From contig NZ_MRBS01000002.1 in the NCBI RefSeq assembly GCF_001922585.1, positions 62,001-126,000 of the forward strand: a stretch of DNA of 64,000 bases. The letters run 5' to 3'. This document shows, piece after piece, positions 8,848-19,951 of the stretch (position 1 is the first letter of the stretch; the number at the start of each line of letters is the position of its first letter). The stretch comes from Pantoea sp. 1.19 (lineage in GTDB: Bacteria > Pseudomonadota > Gammaproteobacteria > Enterobacterales > Enterobacteriaceae). Both the position numbers and the translations under genes were made by a program. The notes under the pieces are model-generated. The model saw only the letters and a list, made by a program, of their open reading frames with translations, ran no database searches and had not been told where the DNA came from.

Positions 8848-10626
8848 TTACAACATCAGCTGCCCCGCCACCGGCAGCATCTGAGCGCCGGCGCGGGCGG
8901 TGGCATCATAATTGTAAATATCTGTACGGAACTGCGGCTGACCATCGCGGGCCACCCACGCCGTCAGATAATAGAGATTTACCGGGATTCGCTGACGAAT
9001 CGGCACATAACGGGTATTTCCCTCTTTCAGCGTGCTGGATATGCGCGGACCGCTCCAGCCTGCGTCCTGCAGCAGCAGGTTGGCGAGGTCGGAAGCTTTG
9101 TTCACCCGGACGCAGCCGGAGCTCAGGGCGCGGATGTCTTTCTGGAACAGCGCGTGATTGGGCGTATCGTGCAGGTAAATCGCGTCCGAGCTCGGCATAT
9201 TAAACTTATAGCGTCCCAGCGAGTTACCATCACCCGGCGCCTGACGCAGCCGATACGGGAAGCTGGCGGCGGAGACCATGCCCCAGTCGATCATCGACGG
9301 ATCAATCACCTCCGCGTCGCTGCTCCAGCCCGACAGCAGGGTATAGCCGTGTTTGTACAGGTACATCGGATCGCGCTTCACCTTGGGAATAATGTCCTGC
9401 CGCACCAGCGTGGTCGGTACGTTCCACGGCGGATTGAGCACCACGTTATTGAGCGCACTGCGCATCAGCGGCGTTTTACGATCCGGACGCCCCACAATCA
9501 CCCGCGAACTGAGCCGCTCATCACCGTTCACGTAATAGACCAGCGAGTAGTTAGGAATATTGACCATGATGCCATTATGCATATCGTCCGGCAGCAGACG
9601 CAGCCGCTGAATATTCAGCGCCAGCAGCGAAGCGCGCAGCTGCGGGGTGGCGTTGAGCCATTCTCGGGTGCGCGGACCAATGGCGCCATCGTCCTCCAGC
9701 CCCTGCCAGTGTTGAAAGCGTTTCACTGCCGCCACCAGCTCGGGCGAATAGGCCTGATCGCCCGGCGCGGCAGCCGCGGTGGTGGCCTGGCCAGCGCTGA
9801 CCGCCCCATCAGGGGCCGCCGTTGGCAGGATGGCAGACGGGCTGACGACCGCGCTGGCCGCGTCGGCAGGCAGCGCGCCGGCCTCGCCCTCCGGCGCCGG
9901 CGCGGTGACGGTCGCACCGAGCATATGGGTACGCTGCAGAATTTCACGCAGGGCCGGTACGTCGGCACTCAGCTGCCCCGGGCGCAGCGTCGTCTTATCA
10001 CGCAGCTGGGGCCACGGGCGATTATCCGCCATCAGCGACTTCAGCGCCTGATGCATTTTGGCGTACTGCGGATGACGCGGGGTCAGGGACTGCACGAAAG
10101 CATTCAGCGCGCCGGCGTCAGCGGCGGTCTGCCACTGGTTAATCGCGGACAGCGGCGGCAGCGCCAGCTTATAAGGCACCGTGCTGTACAGCCAGCGTTC
10201 TCCCTGCTGCGGCACGCCGGACACAAACTGCAGATAGCCCAGCATGGCATCTGACAGCACCGCATCGCGCGCCATGCCGGTGATCCGCGCATCGGTCAGT
10301 TGAGTCACCCACTGACTGAACTGCGGCTGAACGCCAGAAATGGCCACTTCGGCCAGCTGCTGTTGAAATTGTTGTACCGCCTCGCGATCCTGCCACAGCG
10401 GACGCATATCACGCCCGGCATACAGCGACGCCAGTTCGGTAAGATAATACGGCTGGGCACCGCCGGGAAACAGCCCGCGCAGCTGCGCCGTCGCCCCGGC
10501 CACCGAGTGTTTGACCGCCGCAGGGGCGTTGCTGACGGCCACGGTCGCCCCGGCGGCGGGTGGCAGCAGCAGCATCGCCGCGAGGCAGCCACCCAGTGCG
10601 CTTTTGGGGAGAGATAACGATTTCAT
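8848..10626 (-). CDS. ldtD: LD-transpeptidase LdtD (YcbB)
   Basis: Periplasmic L,D-transpeptidase forming meso-DAP(3)-meso-DAP(3) peptidoglycan cross-links independent of penicillin-binding proteins. From ATG 10626 the protein has 592 residues, slightly shorter than the 615 of E. coli. Order of parts: signal peptide (about 1-27), an N-terminal scaffold domain, a peptidoglycan-binding domain with [20 protein letters not shown], then the YkuD catalytic domain. The catalytic His486 and Cys505 stand in the HxTPxH...SSGCVRV signature. The start was chosen for its AAGGAGG ribosome site (10633-10639); an upstream in-frame TTG at 10632 lies inside that site. A low-complexity Ala/Pro-rich insert (around residues 230-285) separates the first two parts. 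Confidence 0.95.
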   Translation of the reverse strand: MKSLSLPKSALGGCLAAMLLLPPAAGATVAVSNAPAAVKHSVAGATAQLRGLFPGGAQPYYLTELASLYAGRDMRPLWQDREAVQQFQQQLAEVAISGVQPQFSQWVTQLTDARITGMARDAVLSDAMLGYLQFVSGVPQQGERWLYSTVPYKLALPPLSAINQWQTAADAGALNAFVQSLTPRHPQYAKMHQALKSLMADNRPWPQLRDKTTLRPGQLSADVPALREILQRTHMLGATVTAPAPEGEAGALPADAASAVVSPSAILPTAAPDGAVSAGQATTAAAAPGDQAYSPELVAAVKRFQHWQGLEDDGAIGPRTREWLNATPQLRASLLALNIQRLRLLPDDMHNGIMVNIPNYSLVYYVNGDERLSSRVIVGRPDRKTPLMRSALNNVVLNPPWNVPTTLVRQDIIPKVKRDPMYLYKHGYTLLSGWSSDAEVIDPSMIDWGMVSAASFPYRLRQAPGDGNSLGRYKFNMPSSDAIYLHDTPNHALFQKDIRALSSGCVRVNKASDLANLLLQDAGWSGPRISSTLKEGNTRYVPIRQRIPVNLYYLTAWVARDGQPQFRTDIYNYDATARAGAQMLPVAGQLML

Positions 10627-10712
10627 GAGCAACCTCCTTGGCCCTGCTTCCCACTAACTCGCCAGCGCCATCCGGAATCGCAGACAAATTAATTAATGTC
10701 TTAAATATATAA

Positions 10713-10750
10713 ACTAAAAACGGCATTTGTTCATCTGAACAAATGCCGTT
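10713..10750 (-). terminator. mukB operon rho-independent terminator
   Basis: AACGGCATTTGTTCA (10719-10733) and TGAACAAATGCCGTT (10736-10750) form a perfect 15-bp inverted repeat separated by two bases. Read on the minus strand the stem runs into TTTTTAG, so it ends the cmoM-mukFEB transcript just after mukB. Confidence 0.9.
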
Positions 10751-10792
10751 GGGCACGCAATGATTGCCGCCGGGACGATGCCCGGGCGCCAC

Positions 10793-13700
10793 TCAGGAAG
10801 CCGCGGACTCCGGCAGACCGGTATCCGGCGCATCGGCGGCGAAACCGCGCAGCCCGACAACGTGCACGTGTTCGGTGGTTCCAAGCACCTTACGCACCAG
10901 CTTGTAGGTAGTGCCTTTCTCCGGCGAAATATTCTCCGGGGCCGCAATCACCAGCTGCATCTCCAGCCGGTCGCACAGCTCAAACAGCGTGGCAATCGAC
11001 TTGGCGTCCAGGCGCGCAGCCTCATCAAGGAACAGCAGGCGGCACGGCGAGATGTCTTTGCCACGCAGCCGCCGCGACTCCTCTTCCCAGCTCTGCACCA
11101 CCATCACCAGAATGGACATGCCGGTGCCGATCGCCTCACCGGTCGATAGCGCCCCGCTCTCCGCCCGGAGCCAGCCGTCAGAGCCGCGATTTACCTCAAC
11201 TTCCATTTCCAGATAGTTGCGGTAGTCCAGCAGTTCTTCGCCGATGGTTTGCGGCGTACGCTGCCCCATCTCCACGTGCGGATTAAGGCGCTGATAAAGC
11301 TTCGCCAGCGCCTCAGAAAAAGTCAGCCGGTTGCTGTTAAACAGATCCTGATGCTGTTCATGCTGTTCGGAAAGCACGTCCAGCAGCGTGGCGTGGGATT
11401 CGCGCACGTTCACATTCAGCCGCACGCTGTTGACCTGACCAAAGCTAACGCTTTGCAGCCCCTGATTCAACTGACGAATGCGGTTCTGTTCGCGCTGGAT
11501 AGTTTTGCGAATGATGTTCGCCACGCTGCGGGTACTGATCGCCAGCATCTGCTCGCGCGCGGTCAGCTCTTCCGTCAGGCGATTCAGCTCAATCTCCATC
11601 TGTTCGATCGCTTCCACCGGATCGTCGGTGCGGATAATATCCTGGCGGATACGCTCGCGCAGATGCTGGTACACCGCAATAAAGAACTGAATCTTGCGCT
11701 CCGGCCGCTTAGGATCCTCCGACAGACGCAGCACGTCACGCAGATGTTCGTTATCGGCCACCGCCAGACGCAGCGCCCCCAGCGCCTTATCCGACATCGA
11801 GCGCAGCTCGTCACCGCTGAGATAAGCCAGCTCACGACGGTGCAGGCGACGCTCCACGCCGTTATCTTTCACCAGCCGCAGCACGCTCACCCAGCCGGCT
11901 TTGGCGCTGACGACCTGTTCACGTTTTTCATGATACTCACGCTCGGTGCGCCGCAGTTTTTTCTGCAGGCCGTCCATCTCGGCTTCGCAGAAAGTCAGCT
12001 GTTTCTCCAGCTGATTGCGCCGCGAACGGTTGCTGCTCAGCGCCGCATGCAGCTCGTCGCGACGCGCGCGGGCGCGCGCTTCAGCGCTGGCATCGGCGTG
12101 AACGCCGATATCCTGCATCTCCTGGTTCAGCTCTTTCAGCATGTCCTGCTTGGCATCCCAGGCGCTCTTCAGGGACGCCAGCAGCTGTGAATATTGCGTA
12201 AATTGCGTTTGCTGCTGACGCAGCTGCTCGCGGGCGCGGCTGCGCTCGCTTTCCGCCTGCTCCAGGCGCTGGCGCAATTTTTCATTGAGGTCGCTGGTGC
12301 CGGTCAGCATGCCGGCGGAATCCGCATAGCCAAAGTGGGCGCGGCGCTGCACCACTTCCGTCAGGGCAAACGCCTGTTGGCGGGCATCACGCTGCTGCTG
12401 CTGCGCCTGCTGCCAGTCGGCCTGCAGCTGTTCATGCTGCTGCGGATCGCTTTGCAGCACCGACAGCATGGGCTCCAGCTTCGCCAGCTGCGGGCCGTAC
12501 TGATGTAAGAAGCGGGCGGCATCCTGCGCCTCTTCCAGTTCGGCCTGCAGCTCCTCAATGCGATCGGCCAGGCTGTCGTCGAGCAGCAGATTGACCCGCG
12601 GCAGCAGGCGGTTAAGCTGCGTCACGCCCTCTTTTGCCTGCGCGAACTGCTGGTGCTGCTGCTGATTGTCACTTTCATGCTGCGCCACGGCGCGCTCCAG
12701 CTCGCCGCGGCGACTCTGCAGCCGACGAATTTCAGCCTCCGGATCGGCGTCAAACGCTACCGCCAGATGGCTGCCAATAAAGCGGCTGAACGATTGATGC
12801 AAACGCTGAATTTTTTGCACATCAAATGACAGCGTGGCGTAGCGCTCTGCCAGACGATCGCGCGCTTCGTGCAGGCGCTCCAGCTGATGCTCGCGCGCAG
12901 CCCGACCAAACAGCGGCACCTTCGGAAAGCGCGAGTAGCGCCACTGCCGATCGGCCACTTTCACCACCACCGCTTTATCCAACTCCTCTACGGCAAACAC
13001 GCTGTCATCGAACGACTGCGGATCGCCTTCGATCAGGTAGAGATCTTCCGGACAGTCGGCGAGGCCGTCGAGCTGCTCACGCACCAGAGCGAGATCCGGC
13101 ACCACAATGGCGTGGCGTGACGGACCATACAGCGCAGAGAAGTAAGGCGCATCATCGATGGTTACGTCATCATAGATCTCCGATAACAGTACGCCGCCAA
13201 AGCGCTCCGCCAGCGTATTCAGGCGCGCATCTTCCGCGCCGCCGGGCTGACTGAGACGCTCAATTTGCTGGTCGACATCGCGCTTCTGCGCCGCAATGTC
13301 ATCGCGCTCGACGGTGGTTTCGCGCTCGCGCTCGAGCAGCTGCTGCATAAATTCGGTGACCTGCTGGCTGTTTTCCAGCGGCTCTCCGGTCTGTTCACTG
13401 AGCTGGGTGAGGATCTCCTGCGCAGCCAGCCAGTGCGGGGCACGCGCCGTCTGCTGTGCAATACGTTCGCGCAGCTGCTCCAGTTCCTGACGCATCGCCA
13501 GCCGCCGTTCCCCGGCCTCGCCGACCGAGTGCGTCAGCTGCTCAATTTGTGCTTCCAGCGTCTGCGCCAGCGCATCCAGTGCCTCCGGTGCCACCGACTG
13601 ACCATAGCGCTTGCAGAAGTCGTTCAGCAGGCGTTCGGCATCATGCTGCTCGCGCAGCCGCCCTTCCAGCTCAGAGAGGCGCATGCGCAGCCCCTGCAGC

Positions 13701-15241
13701 TGTTCCGCCTGATAGCGCTGGTTACTGGCGTCGCGCAGAACTTCACGCGCGCGGTGCCACGCATCGCTGCGGCTGACGGGGCCGGCGATTTTATTCACCA
13801 GGTCAAATGCCTGTTCAAACTGGCTGTGCGCCGCCTGCGCCACGCTCATTTTTTGTTCCAGCTGCAGCAGGCGTTCGGTGGCCTCCTGCTCGCGCGCCTG
13901 GAAGGTCTCCTGCCAGGCTTCGGCGCTGTCACTGGTGAGATCGCCGAGGCCACATACCTGCTGGGCGCGCTGCAGTGCCTGCAGTGCCTGCTGATACTGA
14001 ATCGCGCGGGTCTGCTGCACGTCCAGCGCCTGCTGGTAGTCAGCCAGCTGGCTTTTCAGCTCATCCACCTCAAGCTCCGCCGCGTCGGCCCGCTCCGCCA
14101 CGTCGGCCTGCCGCTCGCGCGCCTGTTCCACCACTTCGTTCTGCTCTTCCAGACGCAGGGCCAAATCCTCTAAATCTGCCTCATAGCGGCTGATTTTTTC
14201 CTGCTGCCGCATCGCGGTCTGCACCAGGGACAAATGGTCGCTGGCACCCTGGTAATCGGCTTCGAGATCGCCTTCGGCGGCCGCCTGCTCCGCCAGTTCG
14301 CGCGCCATTTCCACGTGCCGGTACTGTTCGGTTGCCAGCTGCTGACGGCCGCTGAACAGCTCCTGACGCAGCGCGAGACCGGCATCGAGGTGAATTCGCC
14401 GCTCATTGGCGTGGCGCATATAGTCGGCGGCCACGTAGCTGGTCGCTTCTGAAATCAGGTGCTTAAACAGATCGCGATCAGACTGGGTAACGCGGATCGC
14501 CTCCAGCGTCATGCGGTTTTCCCGCAGCGCCGCCTCCATATCCTGAAATGCTTTGCGCACTCCGCTGTTTTCTGGTAGCAGGTAGTCGCGCAGCGAGCGG
14601 GTAATCGCACTGGAGATCCCGCCGTACAGCGAGGCCTCAATCAGACGATAGTATTTGCTGCGGTCTGACGCCGAACGCAGGCGACGCGCCACCATGCCCA
14701 GTTCAAACATCATCGCGTGATAGTCAGTGATGGAGTTGTACTGCTTGAACTGTACGCCCTCAATAGCCTCCAGCCGCTCTTTTAGCTCGCTAAGCGGCAG
14801 AACCCGCGCCTGACGATCGTTCACCGTCTCGGTCAGCAGCTCGGTGGGGTGCATGGCCATCGGCAAGCCGTGAATGCTGAACGGCTTGATATCGACTTTT
14901 TTGTCGCGACCCGCGACCTGCTGCAAACGCACACCGACAATCACCCGCTGATGGCGGGAGTTAACCACATCGAGGGTCGAATAACAGACCCCGGCGCGCA
15001 GCTTGCCGTGCAGACCTTTATCGCGCGAGCCCGAGGTCGCACCGGCCTCGGTAGTGTTTCGGAAGTGCAGCAGGGTCAAATCGGGGATCAGGGCGGTAAT
15101 AAAGGCCGCCATGGTCGTCGATTTTCCCGCACCGTTGCCGCCGGAGAGCGTGGTCACCAGCTCATCAAGATCGAAGGTTCGGGCAAAAAAACCGTTCCAG
15201 TTAATCAGGGTTAATGAGCGAAATTTTCCGCGTTCAATCAT
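10793..15241 (-). CDS. mukB: Chromosome partition protein MukB (SMC-like condensin)
   Basis: Condensin ATPase that, with MukE and MukF, compacts and segregates the chromosome. At 1482 residues it is close to E. coli MukB (1486). Walker [10 protein letters not shown] is at 34-42 in the N-terminal head; two very long Gln/Glu/Arg-rich coiled coils (about 230-640 and 790-1210) flank a hinge; the C-terminal head holds the signature Ser region ([11 protein letters not shown]) and the Walker B LDEAARLD from about 1405. The start ATG at 15241 is two bases from the mukE stop, so the two are translationally linked. It is the last gene of the cmoM-mukF-mukE-mukB operon. Confidence 0.98.
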   Translation of the reverse strand: MIERGKFRSLTLINWNGFFARTFDLDELVTTLSGGNGAGKSTTMAAFITALIPDLTLLHFRNTTEAGATSGSRDKGLHGKLRAGVCYSTLDVVNSRHQRVIVGVRLQQVAGRDKKVDIKPFSIHGLPMAMHPTELLTETVNDRQARVLPLSELKERLEAIEGVQFKQYNSITDYHAMMFELGMVARRLRSASDRSKYYRLIEASLYGGISSAITRSLRDYLLPENSGVRKAFQDMEAALRENRMTLEAIRVTQSDRDLFKHLISEATSYVAADYMRHANERRIHLDAGLALRQELFSGRQQLATEQYRHVEMARELAEQAAAEGDLEADYQGASDHLSLVQTAMRQQEKISRYEADLEDLALRLEEQNEVVEQARERQADVAERADAAELEVDELKSQLADYQQALDVQQTRAIQYQQALQALQRAQQVCGLGDLTSDSAEAWQETFQAREQEATERLLQLEQKMSVAQAAHSQFEQAFDLVNKIAGPVSRSDAWHRAREVLRDASNQRYQAEQLQGLRMRLSELEGRLREQHDAERLLNDFCKRYGQSVAPEALDALAQTLEAQIEQLTHSVGEAGERRLAMRQELEQLRERIAQQTARAPHWLAAQEILTQLSEQTGEPLENSQQVTEFMQQLLERERETTVERDDIAAQKRDVDQQIERLSQPGGAEDARLNTLAERFGGVLLSEIYDDVTIDDAPYFSALYGPSRHAIVVPDLALVREQLDGLADCPEDLYLIEGDPQSFDDSVFAVEELDKAVVVKVADRQWRYSRFPKVPLFGRAAREHQLERLHEARDRLAERYATLSFDVQKIQRLHQSFSRFIGSHLAVAFDADPEAEIRRLQSRRGELERAVAQHESDNQQQHQQFAQAKEGVTQLNRLLPRVNLLLDDSLADRIEELQAELEEAQDAARFLHQYGPQLAKLEPMLSVLQSDPQQHEQLQADWQQAQQQQRDARQQAFALTEVVQRRAHFGYADSAGMLTGTSDLNEKLRQRLEQAESERSRAREQLRQQQTQFTQYSQLLASLKSAWDAKQDMLKELNQEMQDIGVHADASAEARARARRDELHAALSSNRSRRNQLEKQLTFCEAEMDGLQKKLRRTEREYHEKREQVVSAKAGWVSVLRLVKDNGVERRLHRRELAYLSGDELRSMSDKALGALRLAVADNEHLRDVLRLSEDPKRPERKIQFFIAVYQHLRERIRQDIIRTDDPVEAIEQMEIELNRLTEELTAREQMLAISTRSVANIIRKTIQREQNRIRQLNQGLQSVSFGQVNSVRLNVNVRESHATLLDVLSEQHEQHQDLFNSNRLTFSEALAKLYQRLNPHVEMGQRTPQTIGEELLDYRNYLEMEVEVNRGSDGWLRAESGALSTGEAIGTGMSILVMVVQSWEEESRRLRGKDISPCRLLFLDEAARLDAKSIATLFELCDRLEMQLVIAAPENISPEKGTTYKLVRKVLGTTEHVHVVGLRGFAADAPDTGLPESAAS

Positions 15242-15243
15242 GG

Positions 15244-15972
15244 TTACTCTTCCTCACCGTCGCCGTCCGCGTGCAGGGCGTCTTCATCATCATCCTGGGA
15301 TTTTGGCGCATCGTTGAGCGCCAGGCCGTCGTCCAGCGTCATGGCTTCTCCCTGACGGATCATCCGCAGCTGCGCTTCCCGCGCATCGTCACCGGCGCGC
15401 ACGTCAGCACCGAAGCGAAAGACCGCCTCGTTGATGCGAAACTTACTGCTATCATTACCGTGGAACCAGATCATGCCAAGGCGGCGCAAACGGGTTAACG
15501 AGGCGCGCACTTTCTCCAGCAGCTTTTGCCGATCGATGTCCGAGCCGCTGGAGCGCTGATTGACCAGCCGCAGCAGCTTACTCTCGTCCGCCAGGCTAAG
15601 CAGCTCGTCATACAGCTCCTGCTGGGTGAAGATCCCCTCGTTTGCCAGCCGCTCAGGGCTGAGGTAGAGGAAACACAAAATCTTACCTACCATCATATCC
15701 AGCTCGGAGAGCACCGAGCGCGGGATCAGGGTGGTTGAGCGCGGGCGCAGATAGAAAAAGCCCTCCGGCGCGCGAATCAGCTCAACGTGGTACCGGGCAT
15801 AAAACTCTTCGAGAAAGAGCTGGTAATCCATCAAAAAAGCGTGGTTATCCAGCTCTTCGATACCAATGTGGCGACCGGCGCGCAGCTGACTGTCCAGCGC
15901 CGGAAACAGGGGGTTGGCCAGTGCCTGCGCCAGTTTAACCGGCATCACTTGTTCAATATTTGTCGATGACAT
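15244..15972 (-). CDS. mukE: Chromosome partition protein MukE
   Basis: Winged-helix subunit (kite type) that bridges MukF and the MukB heads. The start is placed at ATG 15972 because the protein then begins [20 protein letters not shown], as in E. coli, giving 242 residues against 234. The longer upstream frame has no homology. It overlaps the end of mukF by 20 bases, a sign of coupled translation. The C-terminal tail is acidic ([16 protein letters not shown]), somewhat longer than the E. coli tail and accounting for the extra length. Confidence 0.97.
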   Translation of the reverse strand: MSSTNIEQVMPVKLAQALANPLFPALDSQLRAGRHIGIEELDNHAFLMDYQLFLEEFYARYHVELIRAPEGFFYLRPRSTTLIPRSVLSELDMMVGKILCFLYLSPERLANEGIFTQQELYDELLSLADESKLLRLVNQRSSGSDIDRQKLLEKVRASLTRLRRLGMIWFHGNDSSKFRINEAVFRFGADVRAGDDAREAQLRMIRQGEAMTLDDGLALNDAPKSQDDDEDALHADGDGEEE

Positions 15973-17275
15973 GTGCCTGCACCTTGGCTCCGTAATCATT
16001 GATTGCCTGCCACTGCGCGGGCAGGCCAGAAAAATCCGCTTCCGCGACGCCGAGGCGCACGGCCTGATCGACGACGATGCGTGCCAAATCAAAGTGGCGC
16101 GCACGCGGGTACTGGGCGAGGTAGTCGCGCATCACCGCGGCCAGATTAAGCGGTTTTTGTTCCGCTTTATACACCTGCAGCGCTTCCTCAATCATCCGCG
16201 CCAGCTGCTCGCGGATCTCATTAAACGCTTCATATTCCAGCTCGGCGGGCAGCTCGCCGGTTACCTCTTCATTACGCAGCGTCAGCTCTTCATCGCGCAT
16301 GTCATAAAGACGCTCCGCACTGGCGACGGTCAGCGCCCAGGGGTGGTCAAAATAGTGTTGCACCGACTGACGCAGCCGCTGGGCAAAGACGCGATTTTTG
16401 TCCATATCGATAGCGGTGCGAATAAATTTATGCACGTGACGATCGTAACCGATCCATAAATCGATGGTTTGCTGTCCCCAGCTGGTGATGCGATCGAGCT
16501 TAGTTTGTAAATCGAACACCAGTTTATCGACAAAGCCGAGATCCGGGCTGTTCAGCGTGGCGTCCTGAATGCGCAGCAGGTTGGCCTGCAGCTTGTCGCC
16601 GGCCGCCTCCAGCGTATCCTGCAGCTCGCGCAGGGTTCCGGAGGTTTCAGATAGCAGCAGTTCACAGCTGGAGATCGCCGCGCGCCAGTCTTTACTCAGC
16701 AGTTGGGCGATATCATCTTTAACGTGCTGCTGCTGTTCATCCATCAGCCGCTGGGTCATGTCAATGCTGTCAAAAATCTCCGCCACGGAGTACTTCAGCG
16801 GCGCAAACACATTGCGGTGCCAGTGGAATTCATCGCCGTCCTCTTCGGCGGCATCCGCCGCACGCTTAAGCTCGGACGCAACAATCGACAGCTGCATGGA
16901 AAGGCGCAGCGTCGAAAACTCGCGCTGGCGGATGTAGTAATCGGTGATGCCGATCGCCAGCGGCGTCAGGCGGTAGATAGCGTGACCGTCGCTCAGCTCG
17001 CTGGTAAAGCGGTTCAGCAAACGCTGGCGGACCATATCGTTGATGGCGTTATTTGCCCTGCTGACCACCGTTTCATGGGTCTGCTCAAAAGCCTTGCTGA
17101 CGTGACGAAACGCGTCGATCAGCTCGCCCTCGGTCATTTCACCATCCATGCGCTCACCGTTCAGCGTGGCGATGGCCAGCAAAAAGGCCAGCCTCTCCGT
17201 TGGCAACGAGACGGAAAAATCATTTTTCCGCGCCCAGGCGACCAGTTCCGGTACAGTCTGGGAAATATCACTCAT
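15953..17275 (-). CDS. mukF: Chromosome partition protein MukF (kleisin)
   Basis: Kleisin subunit of the MukBEF condensin: the N-terminal winged-helix and helical dimerisation region (about 1-290) and the C-terminal winged helix (about 330-440) bind different MukB heads. The length of 440 residues equals E. coli. It begins with an ATGA overlap with the cmoM stop (17272-17275) and ends inside mukE, so the four genes are packed as one operon. No anomalies. Confidence 0.97.
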   Translation of the reverse strand: MSDISQTVPELVAWARKNDFSVSLPTERLAFLLAIATLNGERMDGEMTEGELIDAFRHVSKAFEQTHETVVSRANNAINDMVRQRLLNRFTSELSDGHAIYRLTPLAIGITDYYIRQREFSTLRLSMQLSIVASELKRAADAAEEDGDEFHWHRNVFAPLKYSVAEIFDSIDMTQRLMDEQQQHVKDDIAQLLSKDWRAAISSCELLLSETSGTLRELQDTLEAAGDKLQANLLRIQDATLNSPDLGFVDKLVFDLQTKLDRITSWGQQTIDLWIGYDRHVHKFIRTAIDMDKNRVFAQRLRQSVQHYFDHPWALTVASAERLYDMRDEELTLRNEEVTGELPAELEYEAFNEIREQLARMIEEALQVYKAEQKPLNLAAVMRDYLAQYPRARHFDLARIVVDQAVRLGVAEADFSGLPAQWQAINDYGAKVQAHVIDKY

Positions 17276-18060
17276 AGTACTTCCTTCTGAATGGGTTTCC
17301 GCGCTGTCACGTGGATATACCGCCCTAATTGTATCCAGGGTTCCTGGCGACAGTAGCGGCTCTCGGCCTGCAGTAACCCCGCAAAGTCCTGGTCTGGTTT
17401 CGCTTTATCATGCAGATAGTCGCGAAACACCCGAATCCCTGCTTTACGCTCTATCTCAAAACCCAGCGACGTCAGCCACTGATACACCTGTGAGGGATCG
17501 CGCGGCCAGGTCGGCGTAATCTTGCTTTTTCTGCGCGGCGGCGGCAGGCCGGCATTCACGTAATCGAAATAGCCGAGCACCATGCTGCGCATCACCGCGT
17601 GCAGGCTGTTGTAGAACATCAGCGACAAAATGCCGCCGGGGGCCAGCGTGTTCCACAGCGCTTGTAGCACCTGCTCCGGCTCGGCCACCCATTCCAGCAC
17701 CGCGTGAAACAATACCAGATCTACCGGCGTATCCAAATGTTGCCCCACTTCCTGCACGGCGATTTGTTTAAATTGCACGTTGCCGCTCACACCTTTTGCC
17801 GCCGCCAGCGCCTGCGCCCGCTGCAGCATATCCGACGACACATCGCAGAGTAGAACCCGGTGGCCCAGCGCCGCGATACCGCAGCCGGTTTGCCCCTCGC
17901 CGCAGCCGGCGTCCAGCACGCGGAGCGGGCCGGGCGGCAGCGTCGCCAGTAGCGCGTCCAGCTCCTGCCAAAGAATTGCCTGCCGCAGTCGCCCCTTACT
18001 GGTGCCATAGATATTCTGCGAAAATTTTTCCGCTATACCATCAAAGTTGCGATCCTGCAT
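17272..18060 (-). CDS. cmoM: tRNA cmo5U34 carboxyl methyltransferase CmoM (SmtA)
   Basis: SAM-dependent methyltransferase that makes the methyl ester of 5-oxyacetyluridine at the tRNA wobble base. Motif I is [12 protein letters not shown] (about 48-59), followed by LCDVSSDM and the [10 protein letters not shown]-type block ([11 protein letters not shown]). ATG 18060 gives 262 residues (E. coli 261) beginning [14 protein letters not shown] and has an AAGAGG ribosome site; an upstream ATG at 18084 would add eight residues without homology or a ribosome site. It heads the mukFEB operon and is divergent from elyC (123-base gap holding both promoters). Confidence 0.96.
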   Translation of the reverse strand: MQDRNFDGIAEKFSQNIYGTSKGRLRQAILWQELDALLATLPPGPLRVLDAGCGEGQTGCGIAALGHRVLLCDVSSDMLQRAQALAAAKGVSGNVQFKQIAVQEVGQHLDTPVDLVLFHAVLEWVAEPEQVLQALWNTLAPGGILSLMFYNSLHAVMRSMVLGYFDYVNAGLPPPRRKSKITPTWPRDPSQVYQWLTSLGFEIERKAGIRVFRDYLHDKAKPDQDFAGLLQAESRYCRQEPWIQLGRYIHVTARKPIQKEVL

Positions 18061-18183
18061 GCTATCGTTTGCCTCTTGCGCCACCGGTGGTGGCTATTTT
18101 GGCACACCCCGACAAAGAATGAAGCTTTCCGCGCTGCGTTCGCTGTCGGGTGCTGTTTTTTCCGACAAAAGAAGGCGCGTTTG

Positions 18184-18939
18184 ATGCTGTTCACCCTCAA
18201 AAAGGTCATCGGCAGCCTGCTGATGCCGCTTCCCTTACTGCTGATACTGATGGCGCTGGGTCTGCTGCTGCTGTGGTGGAGCCGCTGGCAAAAAACGGCC
18301 AAAACGCTGGTCACTCTCAGCTGGCTGCTGCTGCTGGCAGTGAGCCTGCAACCGGTTGCTGATGCGCTGCTGCGCCCGATTGAGCAACGCTATCCGACCT
18401 GGCGCGGCGGCGGCGCGGTGCCTTACATCGTGGTGCTCGGCGGTGGCTATACCTGGAACGCCGACTGGGCGCCCAGCGCCAATTTGATCAACAACAGTCT
18501 GCCGCGGTTGACCGAAGGGGTCAGGCTGTGGCGCGCGAATCCCGGCAGTAAAATGATTTTCACCGGCTACGCCTCCCGCCACAATCCGGTCAGCACCGCC
18601 GAGGCCGGGTCGCGCGTGGCTCAGTCTCTTGGCGTCCCGCAGCGGGATATTATCGTGCTCAGTTCGCCGCGTGATACCGAAGAAGAAGCCGCCGCGGTGG
18701 CCACGGTGGTGGACAATCGCCCTTTTCTGCTGGTCACTTCGGCCAGTCATTTACCGCGGGCGATGACCTTTTTTCAGCGGCAGGGACTGCATCCCCTCCC
18801 GGCCCCGGCTAATCAGTTAGCCATCACCTCGCCGCTCAATCCGTGGGACAAATATACCCCCGGTGCGCAGTGGCTGATGCACAGCGAACGGGCGACGTAT
18901 GAGCGTTTAGGCAGGGTGTGGCAGTGGCTTAAGGAGTGA
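18184..18939 (+). CDS. elyC: Envelope biogenesis factor ElyC (YcbC), DUF218
   Basis: Inner-membrane DUF218 protein; loss in E. coli perturbs peptidoglycan and undecaprenyl-phosphate lipid carrier metabolism. Two N-terminal membrane segments (about 9-31 and 40-57) are followed by a DUF218 domain with YIVVLGGGYTWN (about 81-92), IFTGYA and the DTEEEAAAV and SASHLPRAM blocks. ATG 18184 gives 251 residues and matches the E. coli start MLFTLKKVIG; GAAGG lies about 8 bases upstream. It is convergent with kdsB. Confidence 0.95.
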   Translation: MLFTLKKVIGSLLMPLPLLLILMALGLLLLWWSRWQKTAKTLVTLSWLLLLAVSLQPVADALLRPIEQRYPTWRGGGAVPYIVVLGGGYTWNADWAPSANLINNSLPRLTEGVRLWRANPGSKMIFTGYASRHNPVSTAEAGSRVAQSLGVPQRDIIVLSSPRDTEEEAAAVATVVDNRPFLLVTSASHLPRAMTFFQRQGLHPLPAPANQLAITSPLNPWDKYTPGAQWLMHSERATYERLGRVWQWLKE

Positions 18940-18942
18940 ACA

Positions 18943-18964
18943 CGGGAGGCCGTGATGCCTCCCG
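18943..18964. terminator. Stem-loop between convergent elyC and kdsB
   Basis: CGGGAGGC (18943-18950) pairs with GCCTCCCG (18957-18964) around CGTGAT. A perfect 8-bp stem in the 32-base gap between the two stop codons; no T-run. Confidence 0.45.
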
Positions 18965-18971
18965 CCGGCCA

Positions 18972-19718
18972 TCAGGCCATCGCCGCCCGCACGCGGGCTA
19001 AATCTTCCGGCGTGTCGACGCCTACGCTGGGCACCGCTTTCGCCACCGCGACGTGTATCTTTTCGCCGTACCACAGCACCCGCAGCTGCTCCAGCAGCTC
19101 GATCTGTTCCAGCTGGCTGGGCTGCCAGGTGACGTAGCGGCGAATAAATCCGGCGCGGTAAGCATAAATCCCGATGTGGCGCAAAAAGCACTCGCCAATC
19201 GTCTCGCGATGGTGGGCAAAGCGTTCCCGATCCCAGGGGATAGTGGCACGGGAAAAGTAGAGCGCATAACCGTGCGCATCGGTGACCACTTTCACCGCGT
19301 TGGGATTAAACGCCTCTTCCGCACTGTGGATCGGCACCGCCAGCGTCGCCATGCCGGCGGCACAGTTGGCCAGATTGGTGGCCACCTGGTGTATAATCAC
19401 CGGCGGGATCATGGGCTCATCGCCCTGCACATTGACGATCACCTCGTCATCGGCAAAGCCATAGTGCTCAATCACCTCCGCCAGACGCTCGGTACCGGAC
19501 TGATGGTCGCTGCGGGTCATGCAGGCCTCGCCGCCCGCCTGGCGCACCGCCTCGGCCACCGCCTCGGTATCGGTGGCCACAATCACCCGTCGGGCGCCGG
19601 ACTCCAGCGCGCGCGCCATCACGTGCACCACCATCGGCTTGCCGTTAATCTCTTTCAGCGGCTTGCCCGGCAGGCGGGTGGAAGCATAGCGCGCCGGAAT
19701 GATGGCCACAAAACTCAT
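18972..19718 (-). CDS. kdsB: 3-deoxy-manno-octulosonate cytidylyltransferase
   Basis: Activates KDO as CMP-KDO for attachment to lipid A. It is 248 residues, as in E. coli. The nucleotidyltransferase signature [14 protein letters not shown] stands near the N-terminus, followed by VIVATD and VNVQGDEP. Its ATG (19718) overlaps the ycaR stop by four bases (ATGA), and it is the last gene of the ycaI-msbA-lpxK-ycaR-kdsB group, all serving lipid A-core supply apart from ycaI and ycaR. Confidence 0.98.
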   Translation of the reverse strand: MSFVAIIPARYASTRLPGKPLKEINGKPMVVHVMARALESGARRVIVATDTEAVAEAVRQAGGEACMTRSDHQSGTERLAEVIEHYGFADDEVIVNVQGDEPMIPPVIIHQVATNLANCAAGMATLAVPIHSAEEAFNPNAVKVVTDAHGYALYFSRATIPWDRERFAHHRETIGECFLRHIGIYAYRAGFIRRYVTWQPSQLEQIELLEQLRVLWYGEKIHVAVAKAVPSVGVDTPEDLARVRAAMA

Positions 19719-19897
19719 GGATGAATCTCTTCCAGGCCCAGCGCGCGGGCTTCGGTTTCCAACAGCACCGGAATGCCGTCGCGCACCGGATAGGCCAGGC
19801 CGTCCGGTTTACAAATCAGCTCCTGCTGCGCTTTGTTAAAGTAGAGCTTGCCGTGACAAACCGGGCAGGCGACGATGTCGAGAAGACGATGATCCAT
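19715..19897 (-). CDS. ycaR: Small Trm112-like protein YcaR (UPF0434)
   Basis: A 60-residue cytoplasmic protein of the UPF0434/Trm112 group. It has CPVC at residues 11-14 and a single further Cys in ELICK, followed by the conserved [13 protein letters not shown] tail. It therefore holds three cysteines rather than two full zinc pairs. Function is not established. It is translationally coupled to kdsB by overlap and follows lpxK after 54 bases. Confidence 0.95.
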   Translation of the reverse strand: MDHRLLDIVACPVCHGKLYFNKAQQELICKPDGLAYPVRDGIPVLLETEARALGLEEIHP

Positions 19898-19951
19898 AAT
19901 TCCTCCGTAAGATCCTAATGGTCACAGCATAACACAGGGCAACCGCGCGGC

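Noticed and set aside
8833-10254. 473-codon open frame antisense to ldtD
   Set aside because: Lies wholly within the recognised ldtD gene on the other strand, without supporting signals.
13265-14173. Open frame of 302 codons antisense to mukB
   Set aside because: Leu/Gln-rich mirror of the MukB coiled coil.
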